A DNA stretch of 64,000 nucleotides from Schlegelella_A sp963778525. GTDB lineage: Bacteria; Pseudomonadota; Gammaproteobacteria; Burkholderiales; Burkholderiaceae_C. Location: positions 930,001 to 994,000 of the forward strand of contig CAVZUJ010000001.1 of NCBI GenBank assembly GCA_963778525.1. The letters run 5' to 3'. The notes under the pieces were generated by a model. That model did no database searches. It saw only the letters and a list, made by a program, of their open reading frames with translations, and had not been told where the DNA came from. Within the stretch, counting starts at the first letter, position 1; every line of letters starts with the position of its first letter. Shown in pieces: positions 8,342-18,282 of the stretch. The position numbers and the translations under genes are program-made.

Positions 8342-9253
8342 GTGACATTGCTCGACGGCGCGGCCTCTTTTGCCGTTGGCGCGGTCGCGGCCGGCGCCGT
8401 GGGCGTTGCCGTTGTCGCCGTGCTTGTGCGTCGCCAACGAAGCCTGGCTGCGAGCCTGCTCGACGCGCACGCGCGCCTGGCTGCGCTCGAACGGGCGCGT
8501 GAGGCGACACCACCGGCAGCGCCGCCCGCCGCGGCTGCCGAGCCGACAAGGCCAGTAGCGGCGCCCCCGGGCGAAGCCGAGCACGAGGCACTCGGCACGC
8601 TCGTTTCGCACGACCTGCGCGCTCCGATCCGCGTCGTCGAAGGCTTCACCCGCATCGTCAAGGAAGACTATGCCCACGTACTGGGCGACATCGGCCACGA
8701 TCATCTCGATCGCGTCCTCGGCGCCGCCGGCCGCATGAACCACATGATCGACGCCCTGCTCGCCTTGTCGCGGCTGGCGTCGCAGCCGATCAATCGCGTG
8801 CCGGTCGATCTGTCGGAGCTGGCGGCCTACGTCGTCGCCGATCTGCGCCAGCTTCGGCCCGAGCACGAGGTCGAAGTCGAGATCGAGCCGGGGATGATGG
8901 CGCTCGGCGATCCGACCCTGCTGCGGGTGGTGCTCGAGAACCTGCTCGGCAATGCCTGGAAGTACACCGGCAACGCCAGGCGGCCGCAGGTCGCTTTCGC
9001 TCGCGCTCCGTACGACTCCGAGACCTATGTCGTGCGCGACAACGGCGCCGGCTTCGACATGCGTTACGCCGATCGCCTGTTCGGCGTGTTCCAGCGCCTG
9101 CACAGCGCCAGCGAATTTCCGGGCACGGGCGTCGGCCTGGCCTCGGTGCGGCGCATCGTGCGCCGGCATGGCGGCGAGATCCGGGCCGACGGCGAGCCAG
9201 ACCGTGGCGCGAGCTTTCACTTCTCGCTGCCGGTCGCCACGGCCGAAGCCTGA
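8342..9253 (+). CDS. membrane-anchored sensor histidine kinase
   Basis: Histidine kinase of about 303 residues. An N-terminal hydrophobic segment (about residues 5-30) anchors it. An Ala/Pro-rich linker follows, then HisKA with phospho-accepting His in LVSHDLRAPIRVVEGF. The HATPase domain has the N-box LENLLGNAWKYT, the G1 box VRDNGAGFDM and GTGVGLASVRR. There is no sensory domain beyond the membrane segment and no receiver. I chose the GTG at 8342 because a -10-like TACAAT (8314-8319) lies about 22 bases upstream and would sit inside a longer reading. It is transcribed divergently from the HPt/GGDEF-EAL operon, which suggests it may feed that pathway. The pairing is inferred from position only. 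Confidence 0.85.
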   Translation: MTLLDGAASFAVGAVAAGAVGVAVVAVLVRRQRSLAASLLDAHARLAALERAREATPPAAPPAAAAEPTRPVAAPPGEAEHEALGTLVSHDLRAPIRVVEGFTRIVKEDYAHVLGDIGHDHLDRVLGAAGRMNHMIDALLALSRLASQPINRVPVDLSELAAYVVADLRQLRPEHEVEVEIEPGMMALGDPTLLRVVLENLLGNAWKYTGNARRPQVAFARAPYDSETYVVRDNGAGFDMRYADRLFGVFQRLHSASEFPGTGVGLASVRRIVRRHGGEIRADGEPDRGASFHFSLPVATAEA

Positions 9254-9264
9254 TCGAAGGGTAT

Positions 9265-9873
9265 TCAGGAGCCGGCGAGCTGTTCGACGGCAAGCAGCAG
9301 CAGCTCGGCCTGCTCGCGCGGGCTGCGCCCGTCCGCCGCGGCGATCCGGCGCAGGCGCTCGAGCGCTTCGCCGCGGCGCAGCGAGTGGCGATGCATGAGC
9401 ACGCCGGCCGCCAGCGCAACACTGGTCTCGAGCGGCTCGTTCGACGCGGTGGCGCGATGCGGCGGCAGGGGCGCGGGGGGCGGAGCGGCACGCGCGGCTT
9501 CGAGATTGGCGAACGCGGCCTCGACGGCCGGCACGATCTGCCGGATGTCGAGCGGCTTGACCAGATAGGCGACCGCGCCGAGCGCTTCGACCTGGGCCAC
9601 CGTCTCCTCGTCGGAGAAGGCCGAGAGGAACATGAACGGCATGCGGCATTGCGTGCGCAGGTACTGCGCGACGTCGAAGCCGCTCTTGCCTTCCATGCGG
9701 ATGTCGAGCAAGGCGAGGTCGGGCTTGTGCTCGCGCGCCAGCAGGATGGCGTCGTCGCCGTTGTCGGCGTCGATGACGTGGTAGCCGGCCTGCACCAGGC
9801 CATCGGTGAGCGTCGCCAGGACGAGGCGGTTGTCGTCGACGACCAGAATCGTTCCCTTGTTGGCCAAGCCCAT
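9265..9873 (-). CDS. ANTAR-domain response regulator (AmiR/NasT-type)
   Basis: A 202-residue response regulator. The receiver domain (about 5-125) has VVDDN, phosphoacceptor Asp in LALLDIRMEG and the conserved Lys in LVKPLD. The C-terminal 55 residues match ANTAR: LAAGVLMHRHSLRRGEA, then RSPREQAELLLLAVEQL. ANTAR domains bind nascent RNA hairpins and prevent termination, so output is probably antitermination rather than DNA binding. AGGGGAGG abuts the ATG at 9873. An upstream in-frame ATG at 9921 is possible. It directly follows a HisKA_2 kinase gene, the usual partner type for ANTAR regulators (compare PdtaS/PdtaR), so the two form a clear pair. Confidence 0.88.
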   Translation of the reverse strand: MGLANKGTILVVDDNRLVLATLTDGLVQAGYHVIDADNGDDAILLAREHKPDLALLDIRMEGKSGFDVAQYLRTQCRMPFMFLSAFSDEETVAQVEALGAVAYLVKPLDIRQIVPAVEAAFANLEAARAAPPPAPLPPHRATASNEPLETSVALAAGVLMHRHSLRRGEALERLRRIAAADGRSPREQAELLLLAVEQLAGS

Positions 9874-9922
9874 CCTCCCCTGGACACCGGTGCGGGACAT
9901 GCCGCTTCGTGCAAGCGCCATC

Positions 9923-12860
9923 TTATGCGCCACCGGGGCCGGCCACGACCGGCACCTGCAGGGCGACGGTGGCCACCACCCGGTCGTCGGCCTGCTCGAT
10001 GCGCAGGCTGGCATGGCGGCGCGGCAGCAACGCACGGACCAGGCCGAGGCCGGAGACGCCGTTCGGAATGCGCGCCAGGTTGAAGCCCACGGGCAGGCGC
10101 GCCCGGTTCGAAATCGCGACGCGCACGCCGGCGTCGCTGCAGTCCAGGGCACAGACGATGTCCTCGTCGTCGCTGCCCGGCTCGCTGTGCTTGATGGCGT
10201 TGGTGAGCAGCTCGTTCAGCGTCAGCGCGATCGGAATCGCCTCGACCTCGGGCAAGGTCCACTCTCCGTTGGTCGTGACGTCGCAGCGGATAGCGCGGCC
10301 GAAGGTGCGTTGCACCGAGCCGGTAATCGCCTCGAGCACCCGCGTCATCGAAAGCGGACCGGTCTCGCCGACCTGCAGGCCGTAGACCTGGGCGATCGCC
10401 TGCACCTGGCCGACCACCTCGTCGATCGCCGCCGCGACCTCGGGCTTCCTCTGCGCGATCTGCTGCAGCAGGCCGGCCACGCCTTGCAGGTTGTTCTTGA
10501 TCCGATGGTGGACTTCCTTGACCAGCATCTCGCGCTGCGCGATCGCGGCCTCGAGACGCGCCTCCTGGGCCGCGCGCTGTTCGCTGACGTCGGTGGCAAC
10601 GAGAAGCAGCTGGTCGGGCGGCTCGCCCGGTGCGCCGGCGAGCGGCAGATAGCGCGCGTCCCAGATCTGCACCTCGCCGTCGACGACGAGGCGGTACTCG
10701 TGCGTCGTCACATCGCTCGACTCGAGCGCGCGCTCCATGTGCTGACGTCGCGCGGCAGCGATGTCGCGCGGAAAGATCTCCTCGGGCACCTGGCCCACAA
10801 GGCTCTGCGCCGACCTGCGCACCGTGCGCGCGGCCAGCTCGTTGACCTGCACCACCTTGAGCGTCTTCGCATCGAGCAGCGAGATGGCCAGCGGCGCCGC
10901 CTCGATGACCCGGCGCAACGACGACTGCGCCTCCGACACCGCGGCCTCGGCCTGGCGCCGCTGCTCGATGTCGAGCAGGGCGTAGGTGAGCTGGCGCGAG
11001 CTGCCGTCGCGCCCGGTCGCAACCGCGTTGCCGACAACCCAGAAGTCGCGCCCGTCGCGCGCCCGGACCTGGCATTCGAAGGTCTCGGCCCGACCTTCGA
11101 CGAGGTCTTCGAGGTAGTGGGCATGGCGAAATGGATGGTCGGGCTCTGCCGTCGCCACGACCGCCATCGGCTGGTCCAGGAACGCGTCGAGCTCGGCGCC
11201 GAACATGCGCTGCGCCGAGCGGTTCATCCACTCGATGCCGGCCGGCCCGACGGTGACGATGCCGACCAGCACCGAGTCGAGGATGGCGCGCGTCCGGCGC
11301 GCCATCGACTCGCGGTCGCGCGCCAGCGTCTCGAGCTGGACCTGCTGCGTCTTCATCGCGCGTCACGTCGGCGAGCACGGCGATCGCCTCGTCGCGGGCC
11401 GGGCCGCCGGCGCGGCGCACCGAGAGCGAATACCAGCGCTGTTCGGCGGCCACGCCTTCGTCGCTGTCGCCGAACGCGAACTCGATCTCGTAGGTGGCGT
11501 CGGCGGCCAGCGCGTCGCGGATCTCGGTCGCGATCGAGCCCGCATCCGGATGACGCGACAGCAGCTCGGCCAGGCTCAGTCCGGAGACACCGCTCTGCGG
11601 CAGGCGCAGCATCGTCTCGAAGCGCCGGTTGCAGCGCACCAGCACGCCGGCGCGCAGGTAGGCGATGCCGGCGGTGGCGCTCTCGAGAATGGTGGTCATC
11701 TCGCGCAACAGCTGCTCGCTGCGGCGCTGGCTCTGCTGCTGGTCGGTGATGTCGAGGGTGACGACCGAAGCCGTCTTCTTGCCCGACGCCAGCGTCGCCG
11801 GCTCGACCCGCGTCATCAGCCAGCGCTGGCCGAGCTCGGGGTGCCAGATCGCGTAGCGCACCTCGGCCCGCTCGGTTCGCTTCAAGGCCAGCTGCAGCCG
11901 CTCGTACTCGGCCAGCGATTCGGGCGCGACGATGTCGCGACTGATGTTGTGCGGCACCGCCGAGGCCGAGCCGCTGCCGCTGCGCTGGCGGACCCAGCCC
12001 GACGATTCCTCGAAGGTGGCGATGCCGACGCCGGCGGTGTCCATGAGGGCACCGATCTGCAGGTGCGCCAGGTCGCGCTCTTCTTCGACGCTGCGGTCTT
12101 CGACGATGCCCATGAAGCGGCGCTCGCCCGCCGCGGTCTGGTAGCAGCGCACGATCGCGCGCAGGCGCCGGGCGCCGCCGCCGGGCTGGGCCACCCAGCC
12201 CTGCGTTTCGATCGGACGCGAGCCCGAGTGCAGGCGCGCCAGCGCATCGCCCTCGCCCCACGACAGCAGCCGGGCCAGGCTGGGCGCGCCTTCGGCGAGC
12301 GACACCGGCACGCCGCCCGCGAGCTCGTCGAAGGCCGGGTTGGTGCGGACCAGCAAGCCGCTCTCGTCGAACAGCACCATGCCGACCGGGCTCAGGTCGA
12401 ACCAGTTGTCGAGCTCGCGCACCGAGCGGTCGGCACGATCGCGCGCCACGTGCTCGGTCGTCGTGTCCTGCAGCATGGCCAGATAGAGCGGCGCGCCGTC
12501 CGGGCCGACCAGCACGTGGCGGGCGGCGCGAAACCAGCGCTCGAAGCCCGCCGCGTCGAGCAGGCGGCCCTCGGGACCGTAGGCCACCTCGACGCGCGCG
12601 CCGGCGTTGACGCGCTTGCGGTTCTCGATCGTCGCCAGCCGGTCTTCCTCGGCCAGGAAGTCGGTGAAGTCGCGGCCGATGATGGCTTCGCGGGTCAGCC
12701 CGACGAAGGCGGCGAAGGCGGGATTGACATCGATGAAGAGGAAGGCCTCGTCCTGCAGCGAAGCCGGAAAGGGCGAGTCCCAGAGCAGCCGGAGAACCTC
12801 GTGCACGGCGGCCGGGCCGGCCGCGGGCGAATGCAGGGCGCGACCGGAAACGGCGTGCAC
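9923..12860 (-). CDS. multi-PAS sensor kinase, HisKA_2 family, one frameshift
   Basis: Sensor kinase of about 978 residues after correction. At least five PAS/PAC-type repeats occupy the first 770 residues, for example EAFLFIDVNPAFAAFVGLT, NWFDLSPVGMVLF and GIVTVGPAGIEWMN. Then comes a HisKA_2 dimerisation domain with phospho-accepting His in EVHHRIKNNLQ, and a HATPase with LTLNELLTNAIKHS. No membrane segment is evident, so sensing is probably cytoplasmic. One apparent extra base at 11357 splits the reading. Removing it joins ADVTR to MKTQQVQLE, a normal PAC end. I chose GTG 12860, 20 bases after the HDOD stop. The ATG at 12923 would overlap that gene. It is followed by its ANTAR regulator. 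Confidence 0.87.
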
Positions 12861-12879
12861 CGGCGGCGTGCGCTCGTGG

Positions 12880-14088
12880 CTACTCGAGCGCAGCGGCGCC
12901 CTGCAGGGCGCGCAGCTGGGCACGATTGATTTCGGCGACGCTCATCAGCAGGTGCTCGGCGGCCTCGCGATAGTCGAAGACCGACTCGCCTTCGGCCGCC
13001 TCCACCATCGCCAGGTAGGGCCGGAACGGGCCGCTGCCCTTGACCAGCGCCTGGTAGACGCGCTCGGGCACGGGAATGGAGCCGAGCAGCTTGGCGAAGC
13101 TCTCGCCGAACATGCGATCCAGGAGCGAGAAGACGCCGCAGATGAAGACCTCGTTTCTCATCTCCTCGTCGCCCGAGCCGGCGACCAGCTCTTCCATCAG
13201 CAGGCCGCGCCGCACGGCCGCGAACATCACCGGCCGCAGGTTGACGTCCTTGCTGGCCGTGGCCAGCAGCAGCGCCAGCCAGCGCTTGAGCCGCTGGTAG
13301 CCGAGCATCATGATGGCGTGCCGGAACGAGCTGATCTCGACGCGCAGGCCGAAGGCCGGCGAGTTGATGTAGCGCAGCAGCTTGAAGGCGAGCGACGGGT
13401 CGCGCTTGAGCGTGTTCTCGAGCTTGTCGATGGCCTCCTCGTTGTCGACGCGCCGGATCAGCTCGACGATCACCTGCTGGTCGGGCTGCGCCACCGGCTT
13501 GCCGGTCTTCGCCGCGGTGGCGTTGAGCGCGTCGTCGATCGGCCAGCCGAGCACGGCGTGGGCGCCGCGCCCGAAGGCGCCTTCCATGTCGGCAACCGTG
13601 CGCACGCCCGACTGCACGTAGGCGATGGCCCGCGTCACGCCGGCGGGCGCGACCGCGCCTTCGCCGATGCGTCGCTCGTCGGCGAGATCGATGATCGCGT
13701 ACTTGAAGCAGGGCAGCACCTCGCGCGGCAACTCGGCATTCGGCCGGCCCTTCAGCAGCAGCGTGCTGCCGGCGGCGTGCAGACGGGTCAGCGCCTCGAC
13801 GTTGGCCGGATCGGCGGCCATGAAGTTCGGCACCTCGACCATCAGGTTGGTCGAGGGGCTCGTCTGCAGCAGGTCGTGCAGGAGGCTTTCGCTGACGACG
13901 TTGAGCGAGACCTTGCCGCCCGAGGCCGGCCAGACGTCGCCGACGGCGTGCAGGAGTTGGCCGACATCGAGCGCCAGGTCCGGGCGGAGCGGGAAGACCG
14001 AGAGACGCGTCGCGGCGACCGCGCGATTGCGATCGATGAACGGTGAGTAGCCCAGGGCCACCTGGCCGAGGATCGCGACATCCAGCAA
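12880..14088 (-). CDS. EAL-like/HDOD domain signalling protein (YuxH type)
   Basis: About 402 residues in two parts. The N-terminal part is a degenerate EAL-like region, for example LMVEVPNFMAADPANVEAL and FKYAIIDLADERRIG, that lacks the EAL catalytic signature. The C-terminal HDOD domain carries LKRDPSLAFKLLRYINSPAF and FRHAIMMLGYQRLKRWLAL. HDOD proteins act as signalling adaptors in cyclic-di-GMP and motility pathways, and catalytic activity is not expected. I chose TTG 14088 because GGGAG lies six bases upstream. A GTG at 14133 would add 15 residues unlike the family. The gene begins about 50 bases after flgL on the same strand, so it probably extends the flagellar operon. Confidence 0.82.
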   Translation of the reverse strand: MLDVAILGQVALGYSPFIDRNRAVAATRLSVFPLRPDLALDVGQLLHAVGDVWPASGGKVSLNVVSESLLHDLLQTSPSTNLMVEVPNFMAADPANVEALTRLHAAGSTLLLKGRPNAELPREVLPCFKYAIIDLADERRIGEGAVAPAGVTRAIAYVQSGVRTVADMEGAFGRGAHAVLGWPIDDALNATAAKTGKPVAQPDQQVIVELIRRVDNEEAIDKLENTLKRDPSLAFKLLRYINSPAFGLRVEISSFRHAIMMLGYQRLKRWLALLLATASKDVNLRPVMFAAVRRGLLMEELVAGSGDEEMRNEVFICGVFSLLDRMFGESFAKLLGSIPVPERVYQALVKGSGPFRPYLAMVEAAEGESVFDYREAAEHLLMSVAEINRAQLRALQGAAALE

Positions 14089-14141
14089 GTCAAACTCCCG
14101 ACCCGGGCCCGCGCCGCTTGCCGGCGCGGCCACGCGCGAAT

Positions 14142-15341
14142 TCAGTTGCCGTTCACGTACTGGAACAGCGACAGCTGCTGCACCATCGCATACGACTTGA
14201 GCGCTGCACTGTAGCCGTTTTGCTCGTTCTGGAAGGTCGAAATGGCGCTCACCATGTCTACATCTTCCGCATTTGACTGAGTTGTCGTGGCCGCGAGGTT
14301 CTGCGTGTTCAGGCGGTCGGTCACGTTGTCGATGCTGTTGAGCACGTCGCCGGCAACGCCGCGCGCCGCTTCCAGGTTGTTCATCACCGAATCCATGCTC
14401 GTCAGCGTGTCGGCGTTCGACTGGGCGATCTGCGAGCCGGTGCGGCCGGGTGTCGAGAGATCCGAGATCGCCTTGTCGAGCGTACCGAAGACGCTGAGCG
14501 TCGGCGTCGAAGGTGCAATCTGGAACTGATCGCCGTCGGCGGGCGTTCCGCTGACGCTCGTCGTCATGCCGTCGATCGTGATCGCCTGGCCGGAGACGTA
14601 CGGGGCAGCGGTCACCGCGGTCGCTGCGCCGTTCTTCAGCACGGCGTAGGTCGTCGCGCCGCCGCTGACCGAGAACTTGATGGTGTAGCTGGCGCCGGTC
14701 AGGGCGCTCGGGTCGGAGACGCTGCCGGCGGCTATCGTCGCGCCGGTGACGCTCGGGTCGGCGCTCGTCACGAACACGCCGTTGCCGGTCGGCGCCGTGA
14801 GCCAGACCGCGTTGCCGTCGGTGGTCAGCGGCAGGTTGGTGCCGCCGCCGGCCATCGTCTGGCCCGGCGCCGCGGCGTACTGCACGCCGCCCGGGGTCTC
14901 GATGAAAGGCTTCTGGGTCGAGGCCTGGCCACCGAAGATGTACGTGCCGGCGCCGTTGCTGGCGTTGGCGATGCCGAGGAGCTGGCCGCGGATCGATTGC
15001 AGCTGGGTCGCGATCGATTGCCGGTCGGTGTCGCTCAGGGTCGCGTTGCCCGCCTGCACGAGCAGGGCGCGCGCGCTTTGCATCAGGTTGCCGGCGTCGC
15101 CGAGCGAGCTCTCGGTCTGCGTCATCACCGTCTGGCTGGCCGAGACCGCGCGCTGGCTCGCCGTGATCTGGCCCTGCACCGCCACGGCGCGGGCCGCGAT
15201 CGCCGCGGCCGCCGGGTCGTCGCTCGCCTGGTTGACGCGCTTGCCGGTGGTCATCTGGTTCTGCAGGTTCGACATGTCGAGCTGGCGCTGCATCAGGGAG
15301 GCGATGCCGGTGTCGTAGGCGTTGGCGGTGCTGATTCGCAT
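14142..15341 (-). CDS. flgL: flagellar hook-filament junction protein FlgL (HAP3)
   Basis: FlgL is the junction protein between hook and filament, exported by the flagellar type III apparatus. The 399-residue product starts MRISTANAYDTG and has flagellin-like helical ends: MTTGKRVNQASDDPAAAAIAA at the N-terminus and a C-terminus ending with SLFQYVNGN. The middle is Thr/Gly/Ala-rich and low in charge, typical of secreted surface-exposed segments. It follows flgK by 31 bases, in standard order. The frame is intact. Confidence 0.95.
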   Translation of the reverse strand: MRISTANAYDTGIASLMQRQLDMSNLQNQMTTGKRVNQASDDPAAAAIAARAVAVQGQITASQRAVSASQTVMTQTESSLGDAGNLMQSARALLVQAGNATLSDTDRQSIATQLQSIRGQLLGIANASNGAGTYIFGGQASTQKPFIETPGGVQYAAAPGQTMAGGGTNLPLTTDGNAVWLTAPTGNGVFVTSADPSVTGATIAAGSVSDPSALTGASYTIKFSVSGGATTYAVLKNGAATAVTAAPYVSGQAITIDGMTTSVSGTPADGDQFQIAPSTPTLSVFGTLDKAISDLSTPGRTGSQIAQSNADTLTSMDSVMNNLEAARGVAGDVLNSIDNVTDRLNTQNLAATTTQSNAEDVDMVSAISTFQNEQNGYSAALKSYAMVQQLSLFQYVNGN

Positions 15342-15372
15342 GGTCGAGAAATCCCTGGCAAGAATCGGCGGT

Positions 15373-17364
15373 TCAGTTGCCGCTGATCGTCAGCAGGCTG
15401 TCGAACACGGTCTGGGCAATCTGCAGCATCTTGGCTGCGGCCTGGTAGCTCTGCTGGTACTGGATCAGGCGCGCCGCTTCCTCGTCGAGGTTGACGCCCG
15501 ACTGGTTCGAGGCTGCCGTCGTCGCGGCGGTGGAGATCGAGTCCGATTGCGACGCTGCCGCCATCGCGCTCTGCACCCGCACGCCGACGGTGGCCAGCGC
15601 GCTGGCGTAGGCATCGGTGATGTTCTGGCCGGCGGCGACGCTGCCGCCCTGGCCGACGATGCTCGCCGTGCCGAGGGCCAGCATGGCGTTGGCGTTGCCG
15701 TTGTCGGCGGCCGGGAACGCCGTCTTCGCGACGACGACCGCGTCGCCGCTCTTCGGCGTGCCGTTCAGGCTGAGCTGCCAGCCGTTGAGCGCGATCGGCT
15801 GGCCGGCCACGATGGTGCCGGTGCCATTGACGGTGGGCAAGGCGCCGGTCGTGTCGACCAGGCTGTAGCTGTAGTCGCCGCTGTTGTCGGTGAAGGTGAT
15901 CGTCGCCTTCAGGTTCGGATTGATCGACGGGTCGACCACATTGAGCGAAGCAACCGTCGCCGTGCCGGTGTTGCCGGCGGCCACTGCTGCTTGCACCGGC
16001 GAGGCGGCGGCGATGCCGCTCGGGTCGTTGAGAGCCAAGGCCATGCCGCTCGCGGCGGTCGACACCGGCTGCAGCAGAAAGCTGTCGCGCGCGGCCGGCG
16101 CCGGCGAGGCGACGTGGATCTGGAAGCCGTCGACGACATCGCCATCGGCGACCGTCTGCGAGCTGCCGTCCGAGAGGCGCGTCAGCTTGTACTGGCCGGC
16201 CGGCAGCGACGGATCGGCGCTGAGCTGGTAGTCGCTCGGCTGCAGCGCCTTCGGATCGACGACGCTGATGCTGACGCTCGAGACGCGGGTACCGGCGCCG
16301 TTCACGTAGGAGGCCACCGGCACGCCGCCGGCCATCGCGTTGTTGGACGACGGCAGCACGTCCGGTGCGCCGGTCGTGAGCAGCGGCGCGCCCGCCGACG
16401 CCGGCGTGCCGAGGGTCAGGCCGAGCGCCTGCTGCGAATTCATGGCGCCGGCGATCGCCGCAGCCATCTGCCCGAGCAGGCCACGGGCGTCGGGAATGTC
16501 GTGGTTCTGCACCCGCAACAGACCACTGACCGAGCCGCTGGCGATGAAGCCGTCGGGGAAAGTCGTCGTGCTGCTGCCGTTGCGGATGCCGACCTGGACC
16601 TTGGCCGGATCGAAGGCATCGGGCACCGCCACCAGTGCCGTGGCATTGCCACCGAGCACCAGCGTCTGCGAGCCGCCGAGAAAGACGCCGACCGTGCCGT
16701 CGGCAGCGGCGACGGTCGTCACCCCGGCCAGTTGCGACAGGTTGTTGAGCGCGGTGTCGCGCTGGTCGAGCAGGCTGTTCGGCGACTGGCCGCTCGCCTG
16801 CGCGGCGGCGATCTGCTTGTTGAGGTTGGCGATCTGCGTCGTCAGCGTGTTGATCGAAGCGACCGAGGTCCGCACCTGGTCGGCGACGCCGGCCTGCTGC
16901 GCATCGAGCTGGCCGGAGGCGCTGCTGAAGTTGCTGGCCATCGTGCCGATGCTGGCGAGCGCCGACTGCCGCGCCGAGGAGTCCTGCGGGTTGTTGGCAA
17001 CGTCGACGAAGGAATTGAAAGCCTGCTGCGCGGCATAGCCGAGACCGGCCTTGTCGGTCTGGAAGACGCCTTGCAGCTGCTGCAGCAGGCTGCTGCGGGT
17101 GTCGTCGGCGGCAGCGATCGAGGCCGACGTCGCTGCTTCGCGGGTCAGGAAGTCGCTGTGGGCGCGCGTCACCGTCGTCACGTCGACGCCGCTGCCGAAG
17201 AAGCCCGAGCCGGTCTGCTGGCTGAACGAAGTCTCGAGGTCGGCCGTCTGTCGCGAATAGCCCGGCGTGTTGGCGTTGGCGATGTTGTTGCCGGTGACCG
17301 TCAGCTGGGCATAGCTCGCCGCCATGGCGCGCGAGCCGATGTTGAGCAACGAGGAAATGCTCAT
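15373..17364 (-). CDS. flgK: flagellar hook-associated protein FlgK (HAP1)
   Basis: FlgK is the first junction protein on the hook tip. The 663-residue product begins MSISSLLNIGSRAMAASYAQ and has the rod/hook-family N-terminal motif NNIANANTPGYSRQ. The C-terminus has SGVNLDEEAARLIQYQQSYQ and AAKMLQIAQTVFDSLL, both diagnostic. Its ATG at 17362-17364 overlaps a TGA at 17361-17363 that belongs to the frame in which flgJ begins, so flgJ and flgK are probably coupled by an ATGA overlap. The frame is intact. Confidence 0.96.
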   Translation of the reverse strand: MSISSLLNIGSRAMAASYAQLTVTGNNIANANTPGYSRQTADLETSFSQQTGSGFFGSGVDVTTVTRAHSDFLTREAATSASIAAADDTRSSLLQQLQGVFQTDKAGLGYAAQQAFNSFVDVANNPQDSSARQSALASIGTMASNFSSASGQLDAQQAGVADQVRTSVASINTLTTQIANLNKQIAAAQASGQSPNSLLDQRDTALNNLSQLAGVTTVAAADGTVGVFLGGSQTLVLGGNATALVAVPDAFDPAKVQVGIRNGSSTTTFPDGFIASGSVSGLLRVQNHDIPDARGLLGQMAAAIAGAMNSQQALGLTLGTPASAGAPLLTTGAPDVLPSSNNAMAGGVPVASYVNGAGTRVSSVSISVVDPKALQPSDYQLSADPSLPAGQYKLTRLSDGSSQTVADGDVVDGFQIHVASPAPAARDSFLLQPVSTAASGMALALNDPSGIAAASPVQAAVAAGNTGTATVASLNVVDPSINPNLKATITFTDNSGDYSYSLVDTTGALPTVNGTGTIVAGQPIALNGWQLSLNGTPKSGDAVVVAKTAFPAADNGNANAMLALGTASIVGQGGSVAAGQNITDAYASALATVGVRVQSAMAAASQSDSISTAATTAASNQSGVNLDEEAARLIQYQQSYQAAAKMLQIAQTVFDSLLTISGN

Positions 17365-18281
17365 GGTGCCCCCACGCCGTGCCGTGTCGCGATGCCCGCT
17401 GCGCGCGCAGCGTGGTGTTGATGACGCGCGCGAGCTTGTCGGCGTAGGCCGGATCGGTGGCGTAGCCGGCCCGCTGCAGGCCCTGCGCGAAGGTGCTTGC
17501 CGAGGCCGCGCTGGCCGGCGCCTGCGCCGCCTGCGCCGCCACGCCGGCATAGCGCGGGCTGTCCTTCATCATTCGCGCGTAGTCGCTGAAGGCATCGGCG
17601 TCGGAGGCGTAGGCGCGGAACTTCGCGCTCACCTTCTGGGCCTGGCCGTCGACGTATTCGGTCGTCGTGATCGCTGTCGTCGGCCCGCTCCAGCCGGCAC
17701 CGGCCTTGATGCCGAAGAGGTTGTGCGAATCGCTGCCGTCGCTGTTCCTGATGTCGCGCTTGCCCCAGCCCGATTCGTGCGCGGCCTGGCCGATCATGAA
17801 GGCGGCCGGGATGCCGGACTGCGCTTGCGCGGCGAGGGCCGCGGCGGAATGCGACTGCACGAAATCGGCCTGCGTCTGCGTCAGCGGCGTGCTCGTCGAT
17901 GGCGACGGTCGGCGCAGCGCCGCGCGCCGTTGCCGGTTTGGCGGACGGGGCCGCCGTCGTGCCGCCCATCTGGCGCTCGAGCTGGCGCGCGATCGCGTCG
18001 GCCAGGCCGCCGGGCAGGCCGGTCATCTTGTTCGCGTACTGCGCGTCGAGCATTTCGGTGCCGAGCTTGGTCGCCGAGTTGTCGAGCATGTCGGAGCTCA
18101 CCGTGGCGTCGCGCATGCTCTTCATGAGCTGCTGCATGAAGATCGCCTCGAATTGCTTGGCGGTCTCCTTGATCGCCGCCTTCGGGTCGCGCGCGGCGGC
18201 GCTCTTCAGCGCGTCGAGCGAGAGGGTGTTCGCCGCGCCCGTGGGCACGCCGGACAAGGCCGAGGTCAGGGACGATGCCAC
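17361..18281 (-). CDS. flgJ: flagellar rod assembly protein/muramidase FlgJ, frameshifted
   Basis: FlgJ caps the growing rod and opens peptidoglycan for it. The N-terminal rod-binding domain (KETAKQFEAIFMQQLMKSMR) is followed by a Pro/Ala linker and a C-terminal glucosaminidase domain (GIPAAFMIGQAAHESGWGKR, NLFGIKAG). The two domains lie in different frames because of an apparent extra base at 17894; removing it gives TVAID followed by STPLTQTQADF. In the corrected frame no stop appears before flgK, so a second error probably lies near 17400-17425, after VINTTLRAQ. The GTG start lies one base past the flgI stop. The dual-domain form is usual in beta- and gamma-proteobacteria. Confidence 0.9.
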   Translation of the reverse strand: MASSLTSALSGVPTGAANTLSLDALKSAAARDPKAAIKETAKQFEAIFMQQLMKSMRDATVSSDMLDNSATKLGTEMLDAQYANKMTGLPGGLADAIARQLERQMGGTTAAPSAKPATARGAAPTVAIDEHAADADAGRFRAVAFRRGPRRASAVRHPGRLHDRPGRARIGLGQARHQEQRRQRFAQPLRHQGRCRLERADDSDHDDRIRRRPGPEGEREVPRLRLRRRCLQRLRANDEGQPALCRRGGAGGAGAGQRGLGKHLRAGPAAGRLRHRSGLRRQARARHQHHAARAAGIATRHGVGAP

Positions 18282-18282
18282 G

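Noticed and set aside
17361..18281. FlgJ as a single-domain rod-capping protein ending at 17361 in its first frame
   Set aside because: In that frame the C-terminal part is nonsense, while the next frame encodes a clear glucosaminidase domain, so a frameshifted dual-domain FlgJ is better supported.
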